Source: an uncultured Pelagibacteraceae bacterium (GTDB lineage: Bacteria > Pseudomonadota > Alphaproteobacteria > Pelagibacterales > Pelagibacteraceae). Taken from it: 45,536 nt of DNA. The stretch is taken from positions 1 through 45,536 of the forward strand of contig CACCJO010000006.1 of the NCBI GenBank assembly GCA_902546375.1. Reading direction: 5' to 3'. Positions within the stretch are counted from its first letter, which is position 1. Each line of letters opens with the position of its first letter. A model generated the notes under the pieces. That model made no database searches, was not told the origin of the DNA, and saw only the letters and a list, made by a program, of their open reading frames with translations. Positions 33,558 to 42,489 of this stretch are shown one piece after another. Position numbers and translations under genes: made by a program.

Positions 33558-34908
33558 TTTAACAAATCCAGAAGTAGCAATTATGATGATGGGTATATTT
33601 CTATTTGCTGTCTTATTAGGTTTTCCTATTGCGTTCACTCTAATGGCAATGGGTTTAGGTTTTGGATACTACGCTTATTTTGATCCAACCAAGATGGAAC
33701 ATCTATTTGATAACAGGATATTTCAACTTTTTGTTCAAAATACTTATACTGTAATGGATAACAATGTGTTGACCGCAGTCCCACTCTTTTTATTTATGGG
33801 ATATTTAGTTGAAAGAGCAGGAATTGTTGCAAAATTATTTTTTGCAATAAGATTAGCATCTCACAAACTTCCAGCTTCAATGGCAGTTGCTGCATTAATT
33901 ACTTGTGCACTATTTTCAACTGCAACAGGTATCATAGGAGCAGTAGTAACGTTAATGGGCCTTCTTGCTTGGCCAGCAATGATTAAAGCTGGTTATGATA
34001 AAAAATTTGCATCTGGAATTATTTGTTCAGGTGGTTGCTTAGGAATTTTAATTCCACCTAGCATCATGTTGATTGTCTATTCTGTTATTGCTCAATTGTC
34101 GCCTTTACGACTATTTGCAGCTGCAATTTTCCCAGGATTAATGTTAGCAGGACTTTATATTGGTTATGCAATATTTAGGGCTTGGATGAATCCTTCGATA
34201 GCTCCAAAACCTGCAGCAGAAGAGATACCCCCTACTGCGGTAATTATGAAAGAGGTTTTGGTTTCTTTCTTACCATTATTTTCTTTAATAATCCTAGTTT
34301 TAGGAACAATACTTGCAGGTATAGCAACTCCAGCAGAGGCAGCCGCTGTTGGTGCATTTGGTTCATTAGTGCTCTCATATTTTTATAAAACACTTAAATG
34401 GAAAAATTTTAAAGAGTCAGTTTTTCTTACAGCAAAAACAACAGCTATGATCATGTGGTTATTTATTGGATCTTGGACTTTTGCCTCAGTATTTTCATAT
34501 TTAGGTGGCCATGAAGTTTTTGAGCATTTTTTTAAATCTTTAAATTTACAACCTTGGCAGTTTTTAGTTATTACTCAATTAATTATATTTTTATTAGGCT
34601 GGCCTCTAGAATGGACAGAGATATTAATTATATTCGTGCCGATATTTTTACCATTAGTTGAATTTTTTGGTGTTAACCCATATTTTTTTGCAATGCTAAT
34701 CGCTTTAAACTTACAAACCTCATTTTTGACACCCCCCATGGCAATGTCAGCATATTATTTGAAAGGAGTTCAATCAAAGAATGTTGAACTTATGCAAATT
34801 TTTGGGGGAATAATGCCTTTCTTAGGAATTGTAATTTTAGCGATGGTTCTAATGTATTTATTCCCAGGAATAGCACTTTGGTTACCAGAGACATTATTTG
34901 CAAATTAA
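33547..34908 (+). CDS. TRAP transporter large permease subunit (DctM)
   Basis: A 453-residue membrane protein with about twelve helices, forming the sodium-coupled transport channel. Signatures are VPLFLFMGYLVERAG, the CALFSTATGIIGAVVTLMG block, the GGCLGILIPPSIMLIVYSVI motif and the late LQTSFLTPPMAMSAYYLKG, all classic DctM. It is coupled to DctQ and followed after six bases by an amidase. The substrate is set by the binding protein upstream. Confidence 0.95.
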   Translation: MLFSLTNPEVAIMMMGIFLFAVLLGFPIAFTLMAMGLGFGYYAYFDPTKMEHLFDNRIFQLFVQNTYTVMDNNVLTAVPLFLFMGYLVERAGIVAKLFFAIRLASHKLPASMAVAALITCALFSTATGIIGAVVTLMGLLAWPAMIKAGYDKKFASGIICSGGCLGILIPPSIMLIVYSVIAQLSPLRLFAAAIFPGLMLAGLYIGYAIFRAWMNPSIAPKPAAEEIPPTAVIMKEVLVSFLPLFSLIILVLGTILAGIATPAEAAAVGAFGSLVLSYFYKTLKWKNFKESVFLTAKTTAMIMWLFIGSWTFASVFSYLGGHEVFEHFFKSLNLQPWQFLVITQLIIFLLGWPLEWTEILIIFVPIFLPLVEFFGVNPYFFAMLIALNLQTSFLTPPMAMSAYYLKGVQSKNVELMQIFGGIMPFLGIVILAMVLMYLFPGIALWLPETLFAN

Positions 34909-34914
34909 TTTTAA

Positions 34915-36243
34915 ATGACAGATATATTTTCTTTAAGTCTCGAGGAACTAGCAAAAAAAATAAAAGATGCCCAACTTACATCAGTCGAAGTTTGTGAAAA
35001 ATATATTGAACGAATAGATAAGTTTGAAAAAGATGTAAAAGCTTGGGCACATTTTGATAAAAAAGTTTTATTAGAAAAAGCAAATGAGGCTGATGATCAT
35101 AGAAGATCAGGAAAACCAGTAGGACCACTGCATGGTGTGCCGATAGCCGTTAAAGATATTATTGGAACTGTCGATATGCCCACTGAATGTGGAACTGTAA
35201 TCAGGAAAGGAAAATCATATTCTCAAAATGCTGAAATAATTGATTTGCTTCATGCATCAGGAGCATTTGTTATGGGCAAAACAGCAACCTCAGAACTTGC
35301 CTACTTAGGACCTCCAGCAACAACTAATCCTCACGACAAAGATAGAACACCTGGTGGTTCATCTAGTGGATCAGCAGCTACGGTTGCTTCCTTTATGGCT
35401 CCAGCTTCTATTGGCTCTCAAACAGGAGGATCTGTAATAAGACCAGCGTCTTATTGTGGTGTAGTTGGTTATAAACCAAGCTATGGACTTATTTCAAGAA
35501 ACGGAGTTCTAAGAACCTCATACAGCTTAGATCAAATTGGAATGTTTGGTCGTAAAGTTGAAGATGTAGCTATGTTAGCAAAGGTATTGATAAAGAAAGA
35601 TAAATATGATCCAGCTACGATTCATTACTCTACAGAAAATATTTTAACTGAAACTAAGAAAGGTCCAATTTTTGAGCCTAAGTTTATTTTTTATAAAACT
35701 GATCATTGGAAAATAATTGATAAAAAATCACGAGAGTCTTTTGAATATTTTATTAAATCTTTTAAAAAAAATATTGAGATATTTGACACTCCCTCTTACT
35801 TTAAGGATATACACAAATATCACCAAATTATTCATGAAACAGACTTGGCTAATAATTTTTCTATTTATTTTCAAAAATTTAAAAAGAAACTTTCAAAATA
35901 TATGCAGGATGCTATTTCAAATGGAAATAAATACACCGCAAAAGAGTATGCTGAGGCAATTGATTTCATGAAAAGAAGTTATGAGTCTTATGAGGAAGTG
36001 TTTGAAGATTATCATGGCGTACTAACTCCATCTAGTCCTGGTGTTGCACCGAAAGGATTAAAGAGCACTGGATCAGCAGAATTTAACAAAGTCTGGTCTT
36101 ATCTAGGTACCCCTTGTATATCACTGCCTTTACTTGAGGGTGAAAATAATCTACCATTAGGAGTTCAATTAATTGGTAACAAATATGATGATCATAGATT
36201 TTTAGGTGTTGCTAATTGGCTTGAAAAGGAGTGTCAGGAATAA
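34915..36243 (+). CDS. Amidase (amidase-signature family)
   Basis: A 442-residue hydrolase of the Ser-cisSer-Lys amidase-signature family. The triad is visible: Lys80 in GVPIAVKD, cis-Ser149 in TPGGSSSGSA and nucleophile Ser173 in GSQTGGSVIRP. The N-terminal helix (SLEELAKKIKDAQLTSVEVC) is typical. It hydrolyses an amide of unknown structure; GatA is an alternative reading of such genes, but no gatC/gatB lie nearby and the C-terminal half differs. Its location behind the TRAP genes suggests it acts on an imported compound. Confidence 0.9.
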   Translation: MTDIFSLSLEELAKKIKDAQLTSVEVCEKYIERIDKFEKDVKAWAHFDKKVLLEKANEADDHRRSGKPVGPLHGVPIAVKDIIGTVDMPTECGTVIRKGKSYSQNAEIIDLLHASGAFVMGKTATSELAYLGPPATTNPHDKDRTPGGSSSGSAATVASFMAPASIGSQTGGSVIRPASYCGVVGYKPSYGLISRNGVLRTSYSLDQIGMFGRKVEDVAMLAKVLIKKDKYDPATIHYSTENILTETKKGPIFEPKFIFYKTDHWKIIDKKSRESFEYFIKSFKKNIEIFDTPSYFKDIHKYHQIIHETDLANNFSIYFQKFKKKLSKYMQDAISNGNKYTAKEYAEAIDFMKRSYESYEEVFEDYHGVLTPSSPGVAPKGLKSTGSAEFNKVWSYLGTPCISLPLLEGENNLPLGVQLIGNKYDDHRFLGVANWLEKECQE

Positions 36244-36247
36244 TTGT

Positions 36248-36424
36248 ATGAATAAAATAACAACAATAATAGGTTTGTCATTTGCTGTTTTCTTTTTAAT
36301 TGGTTTAGCGACTACTCTTACTAGATCAATGATGATCGGTTTTTTAGATGTAATTCCAGTTTATTTGTTAATGGGTGCTGCTATCATAATGATGATTTAC
36401 GAAGCCTTCTTTGATAAAAGCTAA
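36248..36424 (+). CDS. Small two-helix membrane protein, unknown function
   Basis: A 58-residue protein starting at ATG 36248 (MNKITTIIGLSFAVFFLIGL), four bases after the amidase stop; the frame is open upstream inside the amidase, but that part is not conserved-looking. Two helices (about 5-22 and 30-50) are separated by TRSMMIGFLDV. No family recognised. The tight packing between amidase and exporter genes supports that it is real. Confidence 0.6.
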   Translation: MNKITTIIGLSFAVFFLIGLATTLTRSMMIGFLDVIPVYLLMGAAIIMMIYEAFFDKS

Positions 36425-36435
36425 TCTATCGTAAA

Positions 36436-37341
36436 TTGAATAATTCGAAGAAAAATTTTTTTTCATTTTCCTTATTATTTATTCAACCAATTTTTATGGC
36501 CAGCAATCTTGTAGTTGCAAGAGGTGGTGTCGAGTTTGTACCTCCAATATCGTTAGCTTTTTGGAGATGGACAGTAGTTTTTTTCGTATTACTGCCTTTT
36601 ACATACATAACATTAAAAAAAAACTTTAAGATCATTAAAAAGGAATATAAAAAATTATTTTTTTTAGGCTCTATGGGATGTGGAGTATGTGGAGCCTTTC
36701 CATTTTTAGCAGGTGAAACTACAACTGTGACCAATATGGGAATTATTTATACATCTTCACCTGTGTTCATAATTTTGATTTCATACTTTTTTTTTCACGA
36801 AAAAATAAATTTCACAAAAATAATTGGATTAATTGCATGTTTGATAGGAGTTTTTACAATTATTATAAAAGGAGATTTAAATTTATTAATTAATTTACAA
36901 TTTACTATTGGTGATTTATGGATGTTGGCTGCCGCTATCGGATGGGCATTGTATTCAATTTATTTGTTTTACTGGAATTCAGAACTAAAAATTTTTGAAA
37001 GATTTACCTTAATATCATTTTTTGGAGCTTTGAGTTTATTACCATTCTATATAGGTGAGGAAATATTTTATAAACAGACAGTTTTTATGCCTGAATTTTA
37101 TTTTTGGGTAATCTTTGCTGCTATTTCGCCAGGAATAATTGCTTTTACACTTTACACTGTTGCCCAAAAAAAATTAGGTGCGTCTTTAACAGGCTTTACT
37201 CTTTACGTTTTTACAGTCTATGGAGCAATTTATGGTTATTTTTTATTTGATGAAAAATTTGAAAATTATCATTTCATCGGAACAATCCTGGTGTTTTTTG
37301 GCATATACTTAGCAAAGAAAAAAAATGTTAAAAAAGTTTAG
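36436..37341 (+). CDS. EamA/DMT family transporter, second copy
   Basis: A 301-residue ten-helix membrane protein with a TTG start. Two EamA repeats are visible, with PISLAFWRWTVVFFVLLPF in the first and FHEKINFTKIIGLIACLIGV at its end, then GDLWMLAAAIGWALYSIYLF starting the second, and FHFIGTILVFFGIYLA-like closing helix. Substrate unknown. It differs from the DMT protein at 5.9 kb and is not a recent duplicate. It overlaps the hydrolase gene by 17 bases. Confidence 0.9.
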   Translation: MNNSKKNFFSFSLLFIQPIFMASNLVVARGGVEFVPPISLAFWRWTVVFFVLLPFTYITLKKNFKIIKKEYKKLFFLGSMGCGVCGAFPFLAGETTTVTNMGIIYTSSPVFIILISYFFFHEKINFTKIIGLIACLIGVFTIIIKGDLNLLINLQFTIGDLWMLAAAIGWALYSIYLFYWNSELKIFERFTLISFFGALSLLPFYIGEEIFYKQTVFMPEFYFWVIFAAISPGIIAFTLYTVAQKKLGASLTGFTLYVFTVYGAIYGYFLFDEKFENYHFIGTILVFFGIYLAKKKNVKKV

Positions 37342-38143
37342 GAATATTTTGTTGTTATTTTTTCAAATAGTTATTTTTGTCTATTTTTTAATCTTAGTTT
37401 TTTTATATTTTTATCAGAGAAATTTATTATATCATCCTAATGAAAATAATTATTCTGGTGATCAAATATCAGTCCCTATTGAAAAAGTAAAAATTAAGAC
37501 GGAGGATAACATTGATTTATTGGGCTGGTTTCATAAAAAAGACTTAGAAAAATATAAAACAGTTTTATTTTTTCACGGAAATGCTGGTTCCCTTGAAAAT
37601 AGAATTCATAAATTAAACCATTTCCATAAAATGGATGTTAATTTTTTAATAATTGCCTGGAGAGGCTTTAGTGGCAATAAAGGTAAACCATCTGAGGAAG
37701 GCCTTTATAAAGATGGAAGAAGTGGAATAAATTGGCTAGTTAGAAAAGGTGTAAAGGAAGAAAATATTGTTATTTATGGCGAGTCATTAGGAACTGGTGT
37801 TGCAACTCATTTGTCACAAAATAAGAATTTTGCTGGCGTTGTATTGGAAACTCCTTTTACTTCTATGATTGATGCAGCCAAAACCTTTTATCCGTATGTA
37901 CCTGTAAGTTTATTATTGAAAGATAAATTTGATAATAAAACCAAAATTAAGAATATAAATGTTCCAATTTTAATAATGCATGGTGAGGCTGATCAAATTG
38001 TTCCATTTTTTATGGGAAAAAAAATGTATGAAAAAGCTAATGAACCGAAATATTCTTATTTTACAAAACATGACAATCATATGATGGAGTATGATGAAAA
38101 CCTTGTTAATGCCCTTTACTCATTTTTAAAAAGTTTAAATTAA
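37325..38143 (+). CDS. Membrane-anchored alpha/beta hydrolase
   Basis: A 272-residue protein with an N-terminal membrane helix (about 8-31) and an alpha/beta-hydrolase fold. The oxyanion-loop motif is FFHGNAGS, the nucleophile elbow GESLG contains Ser154, and the acid and base are Asp in HGEADQIVP and His in NHMMEYDE. The FYQRNLLYHP and LLGWFHKKD segments place it with Bem46/YfhR-like hydrolases. The substrate is unknown. Confidence 0.9.
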   Translation: MLKKFRNILLLFFQIVIFVYFLILVFLYFYQRNLLYHPNENNYSGDQISVPIEKVKIKTEDNIDLLGWFHKKDLEKYKTVLFFHGNAGSLENRIHKLNHFHKMDVNFLIIAWRGFSGNKGKPSEEGLYKDGRSGINWLVRKGVKEENIVIYGESLGTGVATHLSQNKNFAGVVLETPFTSMIDAAKTFYPYVPVSLLLKDKFDNKTKIKNINVPILIMHGEADQIVPFFMGKKMYEKANEPKYSYFTKHDNHMMEYDENLVNALYSFLKSLN

Positions 38144-38192
38144 GCCACAATGTCAACAAATATACTTCAGAATTTGATTTTATTAAAAGATA

Positions 38193-38756
38193 ATGAAAAG
38201 ATTATCTGTTTTGTTTATTGCGTTCTTTGTTTTTACTACCAACGTTTATTCACAAGATGAATTTTTTCAACCAGACGATTTATTTCACATAGATCACATG
38301 GACTCACATAACAAAGAATTTAGCTTATATTTTAAAGGTAGAGAAAAATCTATTTTAGCAAGAGGCGAAAATGAAAATTATATAAATGATTATCCAAAGG
38401 ATCTTTATATTTATAATCATCTAACAAAGTCCTCTTCACCTCTAATTTCTTATGAGTGGTTTCCTTCGCAAGCTAAATATCTTTTACAAGAATATGATTT
38501 TCCGGTATTTCCAGATGATTTTGCATATTATTTATTAAAAGACGATAAAACATTAGTATTGATTAGCGCCGTGAAAAGTTTAAATGCTAATTTTAAATAT
38601 GACATTGCCAGTAAAAAACTAGAACTTTACCCAACCACCGGTAAATTCGACTTTATAATCTCATCATTTTCTAAAGATTGTGATCATTATAAATTTGATG
38701 ATAATTATAAATGTAATATCTACAAGCCTTTGATTTCTAGCAATTTAATCAATTAA
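38193..38756 (+). CDS. Secreted protein of unknown function
   Basis: A 187-residue protein with a signal peptide (about 1-20, ending VYSQ) and an acidic, Asp/Phe/Tyr-rich body without recognised domains. Segments such as QPDDLFHIDHMDSHNKEFS and LISYEWFPSQAKYLL show no catalytic pattern. A possible disulfide pair (DCDHYK and YKCNIY) lies near the end. Its stop overlaps that of the convergent ftsY by eight bases. Confidence 0.65.
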   Translation: MKRLSVLFIAFFVFTTNVYSQDEFFQPDDLFHIDHMDSHNKEFSLYFKGREKSILARGENENYINDYPKDLYIYNHLTKSSSPLISYEWFPSQAKYLLQEYDFPVFPDDFAYYLLKDDKTLVLISAVKSLNANFKYDIASKKLELYPTTGKFDFIISSFSKDCDHYKFDDNYKCNIYKPLISSNLIN

Positions 38757-39666
38757 TTTGAGTAAAAGCATCGGCAAATTTTTCTGCTTCGAACAACTGT
38801 AAGTCGTCTTCTCTTTCACCCAAACCCAGTGCAATAATTGGAATTTTATATTTTTTTGCTAGCGCTAACAAAATTCCTCCCTTGGCTGTGCCATCTAATT
38901 TTGTCATCACGATACCAGTTATTGGGATGATTTTGTTAAATTCTTCGACTTGATTTAATACATTTTGTCCTGAGGTTGCGTCTAAAATTAAGATAACATT
39001 ATGAGGCGCGTTGGGATCTATTTTTTTTGTGACATTCGCTATCTTTTTATATTCTTCCATTAAATTTTTTTTATTTTGGAGTCTTCCCGCAGTATCTATT
39101 AAAACTTGATCAAAATTATTTTTAATAGCTTCATCCACTGCTTTAAAAGCAACTGAGGCGGGATCAGCTCCTTGAGATGATTTTACTATTTGAACATCTA
39201 CTTTACTTGCCCAATTTTCTAGTTGTTCAATTGCAGCGGCACGAAATGTATCTGAAGCTGCAAATATGACTTTACTGCCGTTGTTCCTTAATATCTTTCC
39301 TATTTTACCGATAGTTGTTGTTTTACCAACGCCGTTTACCCCAGAAATTAATGTTGCATTAAGCTTTTCTTTTTTCTCGAAAAAGGATTTATTTTCTAAA
39401 GGTTTCATCAAAGAAATTATGTATTCTTTTAAAATAGAGTTTATCTCTTTAGATAGTTCTTTATTTGGATCAATTTTTTTTCTAGAAATTATTTCTTTTA
39501 TTTCAGAGGCAGCTTCAACCCCTACATCTGATTGAATTAAAAATTCTTCAATTTTATTTAAATTTTCGTCATTAATTTCTTTTTTGACAATTATTTCTTT
39601 AAGTCCTGATGTAAACGCTGATGCACTTTTCTTAAATCCGATTTTAAATTTATCAAAGATTCCCAT
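38749..39666 (-). CDS. ftsY: Signal recognition particle receptor FtsY
   Basis: FtsY is the SRP-receptor GTPase that docks ribosome-SRP complexes at the membrane. The 305-residue form has only a short N-terminal stretch before the NG domain, without the long acidic A region of E. coli. GTPase motifs are SGVNGVGKTTTIGK (P-loop 109-116), DTFRAAAIEQL, IDTAGRLQNKKNLM and TKLDGTAKGG. Its ATG shares a base with the dapF stop, so the two are cotranslated. Confidence 0.97.
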   Translation of the reverse strand: MGIFDKFKIGFKKSASAFTSGLKEIIVKKEINDENLNKIEEFLIQSDVGVEAASEIKEIISRKKIDPNKELSKEINSILKEYIISLMKPLENKSFFEKKEKLNATLISGVNGVGKTTTIGKIGKILRNNGSKVIFAASDTFRAAAIEQLENWASKVDVQIVKSSQGADPASVAFKAVDEAIKNNFDQVLIDTAGRLQNKKNLMEEYKKIANVTKKIDPNAPHNVILILDATSGQNVLNQVEEFNKIIPITGIVMTKLDGTAKGGILLALAKKYKIPIIALGLGEREDDLQLFEAEKFADAFTQIN

Positions 39667-40490
39667 TACAATTTTATATTTATTTCTTTAATATTTGAAA
39701 CAGGCCCTTTCATGTGAATAGAATCATTTTCATCTATAGAAATTGATAATTTTCCAGTTGCAAACTCTATATCAGTTTTATTTTCTGTAAGATTATTTAA
39801 TTTACCTGCATATGCTGTAGCACACGCTGCAGTTCCGCAAGCTTTAGTAAGACCAGCTCCTCTTTCCCAAACTTTTACTTTGATCAAATTTTTATTAAAA
39901 ATTTGCGCAATCGTTACGTTACATTTTTCTGGGAAGATTTCGTGATTTTCTATCTCAGGGCCAATTTTCTCTATATTGAAATCCTCAATCTTTTTAACAA
40001 AAAAAACAATATGTGGGTTACCCACATTAATTGCAGTGCCACCTAAGTGCTCATTATTATTTGTATCAATAATTTTGATATTTAAGTTTTTTGTATCCAT
40101 TTCTTTTGATAAAGGTATTTCATCCCATTTTAACTTTGCTTTCCCAATTTCTGTTGTAACAATTTTTTTTTCTAAAATTTCAGATTTTAGTTTTCCAGAT
40201 AGCGTATTTAAAATTATTGACTTGTTATTTTTTTCATTTGAAATCAAATTTGCAACACATCTAGTTCCATTTCCACATGCTCCAGACTCTCCTCCATCTG
40301 AATTAAAAAATTTTAAATTTGCATCTGCAGAACTATCTGTCTCAATAAATATCAGTTGATCACAGCCAATAAAATTTCTGTCACAAATTTTTACTATCTG
40401 ATCTTTCGTCAAATTGGTAATTTTTTCTCTATTATCGATTATCACAAAATCATTACCCAATCCGTCCATTTTAAAAGCTTTGATGTCCAT
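39666..40490 (-). CDS. dapF: Diaminopimelate epimerase
   Basis: DapF converts LL- to meso-diaminopimelate for lysine and peptidoglycan synthesis. The 274-residue protein has both catalytic cysteines: Cys72 in GESGACGNGTRC and Cys218 in TKACGTAACATA. The MDGLGNDFVIID start and the INVGNPHIVFF block are typical. It starts 34 bases downstream of a likely start site set by a TATAAT box on the minus strand. Confidence 0.97.
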   Translation of the reverse strand: MDIKAFKMDGLGNDFVIIDNREKITNLTKDQIVKICDRNFIGCDQLIFIETDSSADANLKFFNSDGGESGACGNGTRCVANLISNEKNNKSIILNTLSGKLKSEILEKKIVTTEIGKAKLKWDEIPLSKEMDTKNLNIKIIDTNNNEHLGGTAINVGNPHIVFFVKKIEDFNIEKIGPEIENHEIFPEKCNVTIAQIFNKNLIKVKVWERGAGLTKACGTAACATAYAGKLNNLTENKTDIEFATGKLSISIDENDSIHMKGPVSNIKEINIKL

Positions 40491-40540
40491 ATATAGTTAT
40501 TTAACTTATTTATTGACTTTTTGAACCTCTATTATAGTTT
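40491..40540 (-). promoter_or_regulatory. dapF-ftsY promoter region; shared AT-box with ffh
   Basis: The minus strand reads TATAAT at 40536-40531, a perfect -10 box with a start site expected near 40524 and a leader of about 34 bases. The -35 is weak. The surrounding CTATTATAG is nearly palindromic, so the plus strand has TATAGT at 40533-40538, which would start a transcript near 40544, exactly where the folded leader begins. Confidence 0.45.
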
Positions 40541-40651
40541 GTGGCAGTTTCCGCAAAAACATTAAATTTGCGGTGTCTTTGGAAACAAAGAGATCGACAC
40601 TAGTCAGCGAGGGTTCGCCCACTAGTGCGATTACTGCTGTGTGTAATAAAT
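40541..40651 (+). ncRNA. Candidate structured leader RNA of ffh (multi-branched)
   Basis: The gap upstream of ffh folds on paper into a closing stem with three hairpins. Closing stem: GCAGT (40544-40548) with ACTGC (40633-40637), extended by wobble pairs. Hairpin 1: CCGCAAA (40551-40557) with TTTGCGG (40567-40573). Hairpin 2: CTTTG-GAAA-CAAAG (40577-40590), a GNRA tetraloop. Hairpin 3: ATCG, bulged A, CACTAGT (40593-40604) with ACTAGTG, CGAT (40621-40631), enclosing GCGA-GGGT-TCGC (40607-40618). The ffh ATG follows at once. It lacks SRP RNA hallmarks. A cis-regulator is the favoured reading. Confidence 0.5.
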
Positions 40652-42010
40652 ATGTTTGAAAATTTAACAAATAAATTTGAGGAAGTTTTTTCCTCTCTAA
40701 AAAAAGCCCCATCACTTGATGAAAATCAGGTTGATGAGGGATTGAGAGGAATAAGACAAGCTTTATTAGAAGCTGATGTGTCTCTTGAAGTTGCTAAAGA
40801 TTTTATTGAAAAGGTTAAACCAAAAGCATTAGGTCAAGAAATTATTAGATCGACATCACCTGGCGATATGGTGGTAAAAATTGTTTATGATGAATTAGTT
40901 AATCTTTTAGGTGAAAAAAATAATGATGTAAATTTAAATGCAGTTCCACCAGTGCCAATGATGCTGGTCGGGCTACAAGGTTCTGGTAAAACAACAACAA
41001 CTGCTAAACTTGCGAGATATTTAGAGAATACAAAAAAAAAGAAAGTAATGATGGTCAGTTTAGATATTTACAGACCAGCCGCTCAAGAGCAGTTAAAATC
41101 TTTAGGTGAACAAAATAATATATTAACTCTTCCAATAATTGAAGGTCAACAACCCAGTGATATTTGTCAAAGAGCAATTAGTGCAGCAAACTTGAATGGC
41201 GCAGATATTATCTTATTCGATACTGCTGGTAGAACACAAATAGATTTGCAGATGATGAGTGAAATTAAACAAATTGAAAATACCATTAAACCTGCGGAGA
41301 CGTTTTTAGTTGCTGACTCTCTCACTGGACAGGTAGCTGCATCAGTAGCAAAAGAATTTAATAATACAGTGAATTTATCCGGAATTATTTTAACAAGGGC
41401 AGATGGTGATGCAAGAGGCGGAGCTGCTGTAAGTATGAAATTTGTTTCACAGGTTCCAATTAAATTTTTAGGTATTGGGGAAAAGATCGAAAATCTTGAA
41501 GTTTTTCACCCAGATAGAATTGCAAATAGAATTCTTGGGATGGGAGATATTGTTTCTCTTGTTGAAAAAGCAGCCCAAGATCTTGGGGAAGAAAATATAA
41601 AAAAAACAGAGGAAAATTTAAAAAAAGGACAATTCTCGATGCAAGATTATTTAACTCAACTGAGACAAATGAAAAAAATGGGAGGGATTGAAGGCATCAT
41701 GTCCTTCATGCCAGGAGTTTCAAAGGTTAAATCTCAAATGGATGCTGCGGGTATTGATGAGAGTGTTATTACAAAAAATGAGGCTATAATTTTATCAATG
41801 ACTAAAAAAGAAAGAGAGAACCCAAAAATAATTGATGGTTCTAGAAAAAAAAGAATTGCTAATGGCTCAGGAACTGATCCAGCCACTATCAATAAATTGT
41901 TGAAACAATTTAAAATGATGTCTGAAATGATGAAGAAGATGTCAAAAGGAAATCTGAAAGGTATGTCTGATAAAGGAATACCTCCAGAATTATTTAATCA
42001 ATTAAAATAA
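40652..42010 (+). CDS. ffh: Signal recognition particle protein Ffh
   Basis: Ffh is the SRP GTPase that binds signal peptides and 4.5S RNA. The start is ATG 40652 (MFENLTNKFEEVFSSLKK), giving 452 residues; a GTG at 40625 in frame lies inside the folded leader and is less likely. Motifs are MMLVGLQGSGKTTTTAKLA (P-loop 107-114), DIYRPAAQEQL, FDTAGRTQIDL (usually DTAGRL) and TRADGDARGG. The Met-rich M domain includes FSMQDYLTQLRQMKKMGG, the RNA-binding GSGTDPATINKLLKQF and a MKKMSKG tail. Confidence 0.97.
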   Translation: MFENLTNKFEEVFSSLKKAPSLDENQVDEGLRGIRQALLEADVSLEVAKDFIEKVKPKALGQEIIRSTSPGDMVVKIVYDELVNLLGEKNNDVNLNAVPPVPMMLVGLQGSGKTTTTAKLARYLENTKKKKVMMVSLDIYRPAAQEQLKSLGEQNNILTLPIIEGQQPSDICQRAISAANLNGADIILFDTAGRTQIDLQMMSEIKQIENTIKPAETFLVADSLTGQVAASVAKEFNNTVNLSGIILTRADGDARGGAAVSMKFVSQVPIKFLGIGEKIENLEVFHPDRIANRILGMGDIVSLVEKAAQDLGEENIKKTEENLKKGQFSMQDYLTQLRQMKKMGGIEGIMSFMPGVSKVKSQMDAAGIDESVITKNEAIILSMTKKERENPKIIDGSRKKRIANGSGTDPATINKLLKQFKMMSEMMKKMSKGNLKGMSDKGIPPELFNQLK

Positions 42011-42022
42011 AAAGGAGAGTAA

Positions 42023-42475
42023 ATGTTAAAATTAAGATTATCTAGAGGTGGCACAAAAAAGAGGCCTGTTTATAAGGTTGTTGTAGCCGACAGTCGATTT
42101 GCTAGAGATGGAAGATTTATAGAGAAAGTAGGTTTTTTTAATCCATTGTTACCAAAAGAAAAAAAAGAAAGAATTGGATTAGAGGCTGAGAGAATAAAGT
42201 ATTGGTTGGGTCAAGGTGCACAACCTACGACAAGAGTAGCTAGAATTTTAGGTGAGAATGAATTGATGCCTATGCCTGCTAATGGAAATAACCCACAAAA
42301 AGCAATTCCAAAAAAAGATAGAAAAAAAGAAGGTTCGGAAGAAACTAAAAAGGAAGAGTCTTCAAAGGCAGATGCTGCTCCAGCTGGAGAAGCTAAAAAA
42401 GAGGAAGCACCAAAAGCAGAAGCTAAAAAAGAGGAAGCACCAAAAGCAGAAGCTAAAAAAGAAGAGAAGAAATAA
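42023..42475 (+). CDS. rpsP: 30S ribosomal protein S16 with Lys/Glu/Ala-rich tail
   Basis: The first 80 or so residues are a normal S16: [39 protein letters not shown] and [17 protein letters not shown]. Alphaproteobacterial S16 often has an extension; here it is about 65 residues, ending in repeats of [20 protein letters not shown] gives a strong ribosome-binding site. The gene lies 12 bases after ffh and 14 before trmD, the conserved ffh-rpsP-(rimM)-trmD-rplS order but without rimM. Confidence 0.97.
   Translation: MLKLRLSRGGTKKRPVYKVVVADSRFARDGRFIEKVGFFNPLLPKEKKERIGLEAERIKYWLGQGAQPTTRVARILGENELMPMPANGNNPQKAIPKKDRKKEGSEETKKEESSKADAAPAGEAKKEEAPKAEAKKEEAPKAEAKKEEKK
42391..42460 (+). repeat. 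Tandem 30-bp repeat encoding [10 protein letters not shown] units in rpsP
   Basis: Two exact 30-base copies (42391-42420 and 42421-42450) start AGCTAAAAAAGAGGAAGCAC, and a third copy begins at 42451 (first ten bases exact, then diverging). They keep frame and add ten residues per unit to the S16 tail. Exact identity at the DNA level suggests recent expansion or slippage. Confidence 0.95.
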
Positions 42476-42489
42476 AGTAAAGGATATTA

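Noticed and set aside
40541-40651. 4.5S RNA (ffs) or tRNA in the dapF-ffh gap
   Set aside because: Attractive because both SRP GTPase genes flank it, but it lacks the GGAAGGAAGCAGC loop, and no cloverleaf with a TTCRA T-loop can be drawn.
40506-40715. Minus-strand ORF of 69 codons across the ffh leader
   Set aside because: It overlaps the folded leader and the start of ffh, has no ribosome-binding site and no recognisable protein features.
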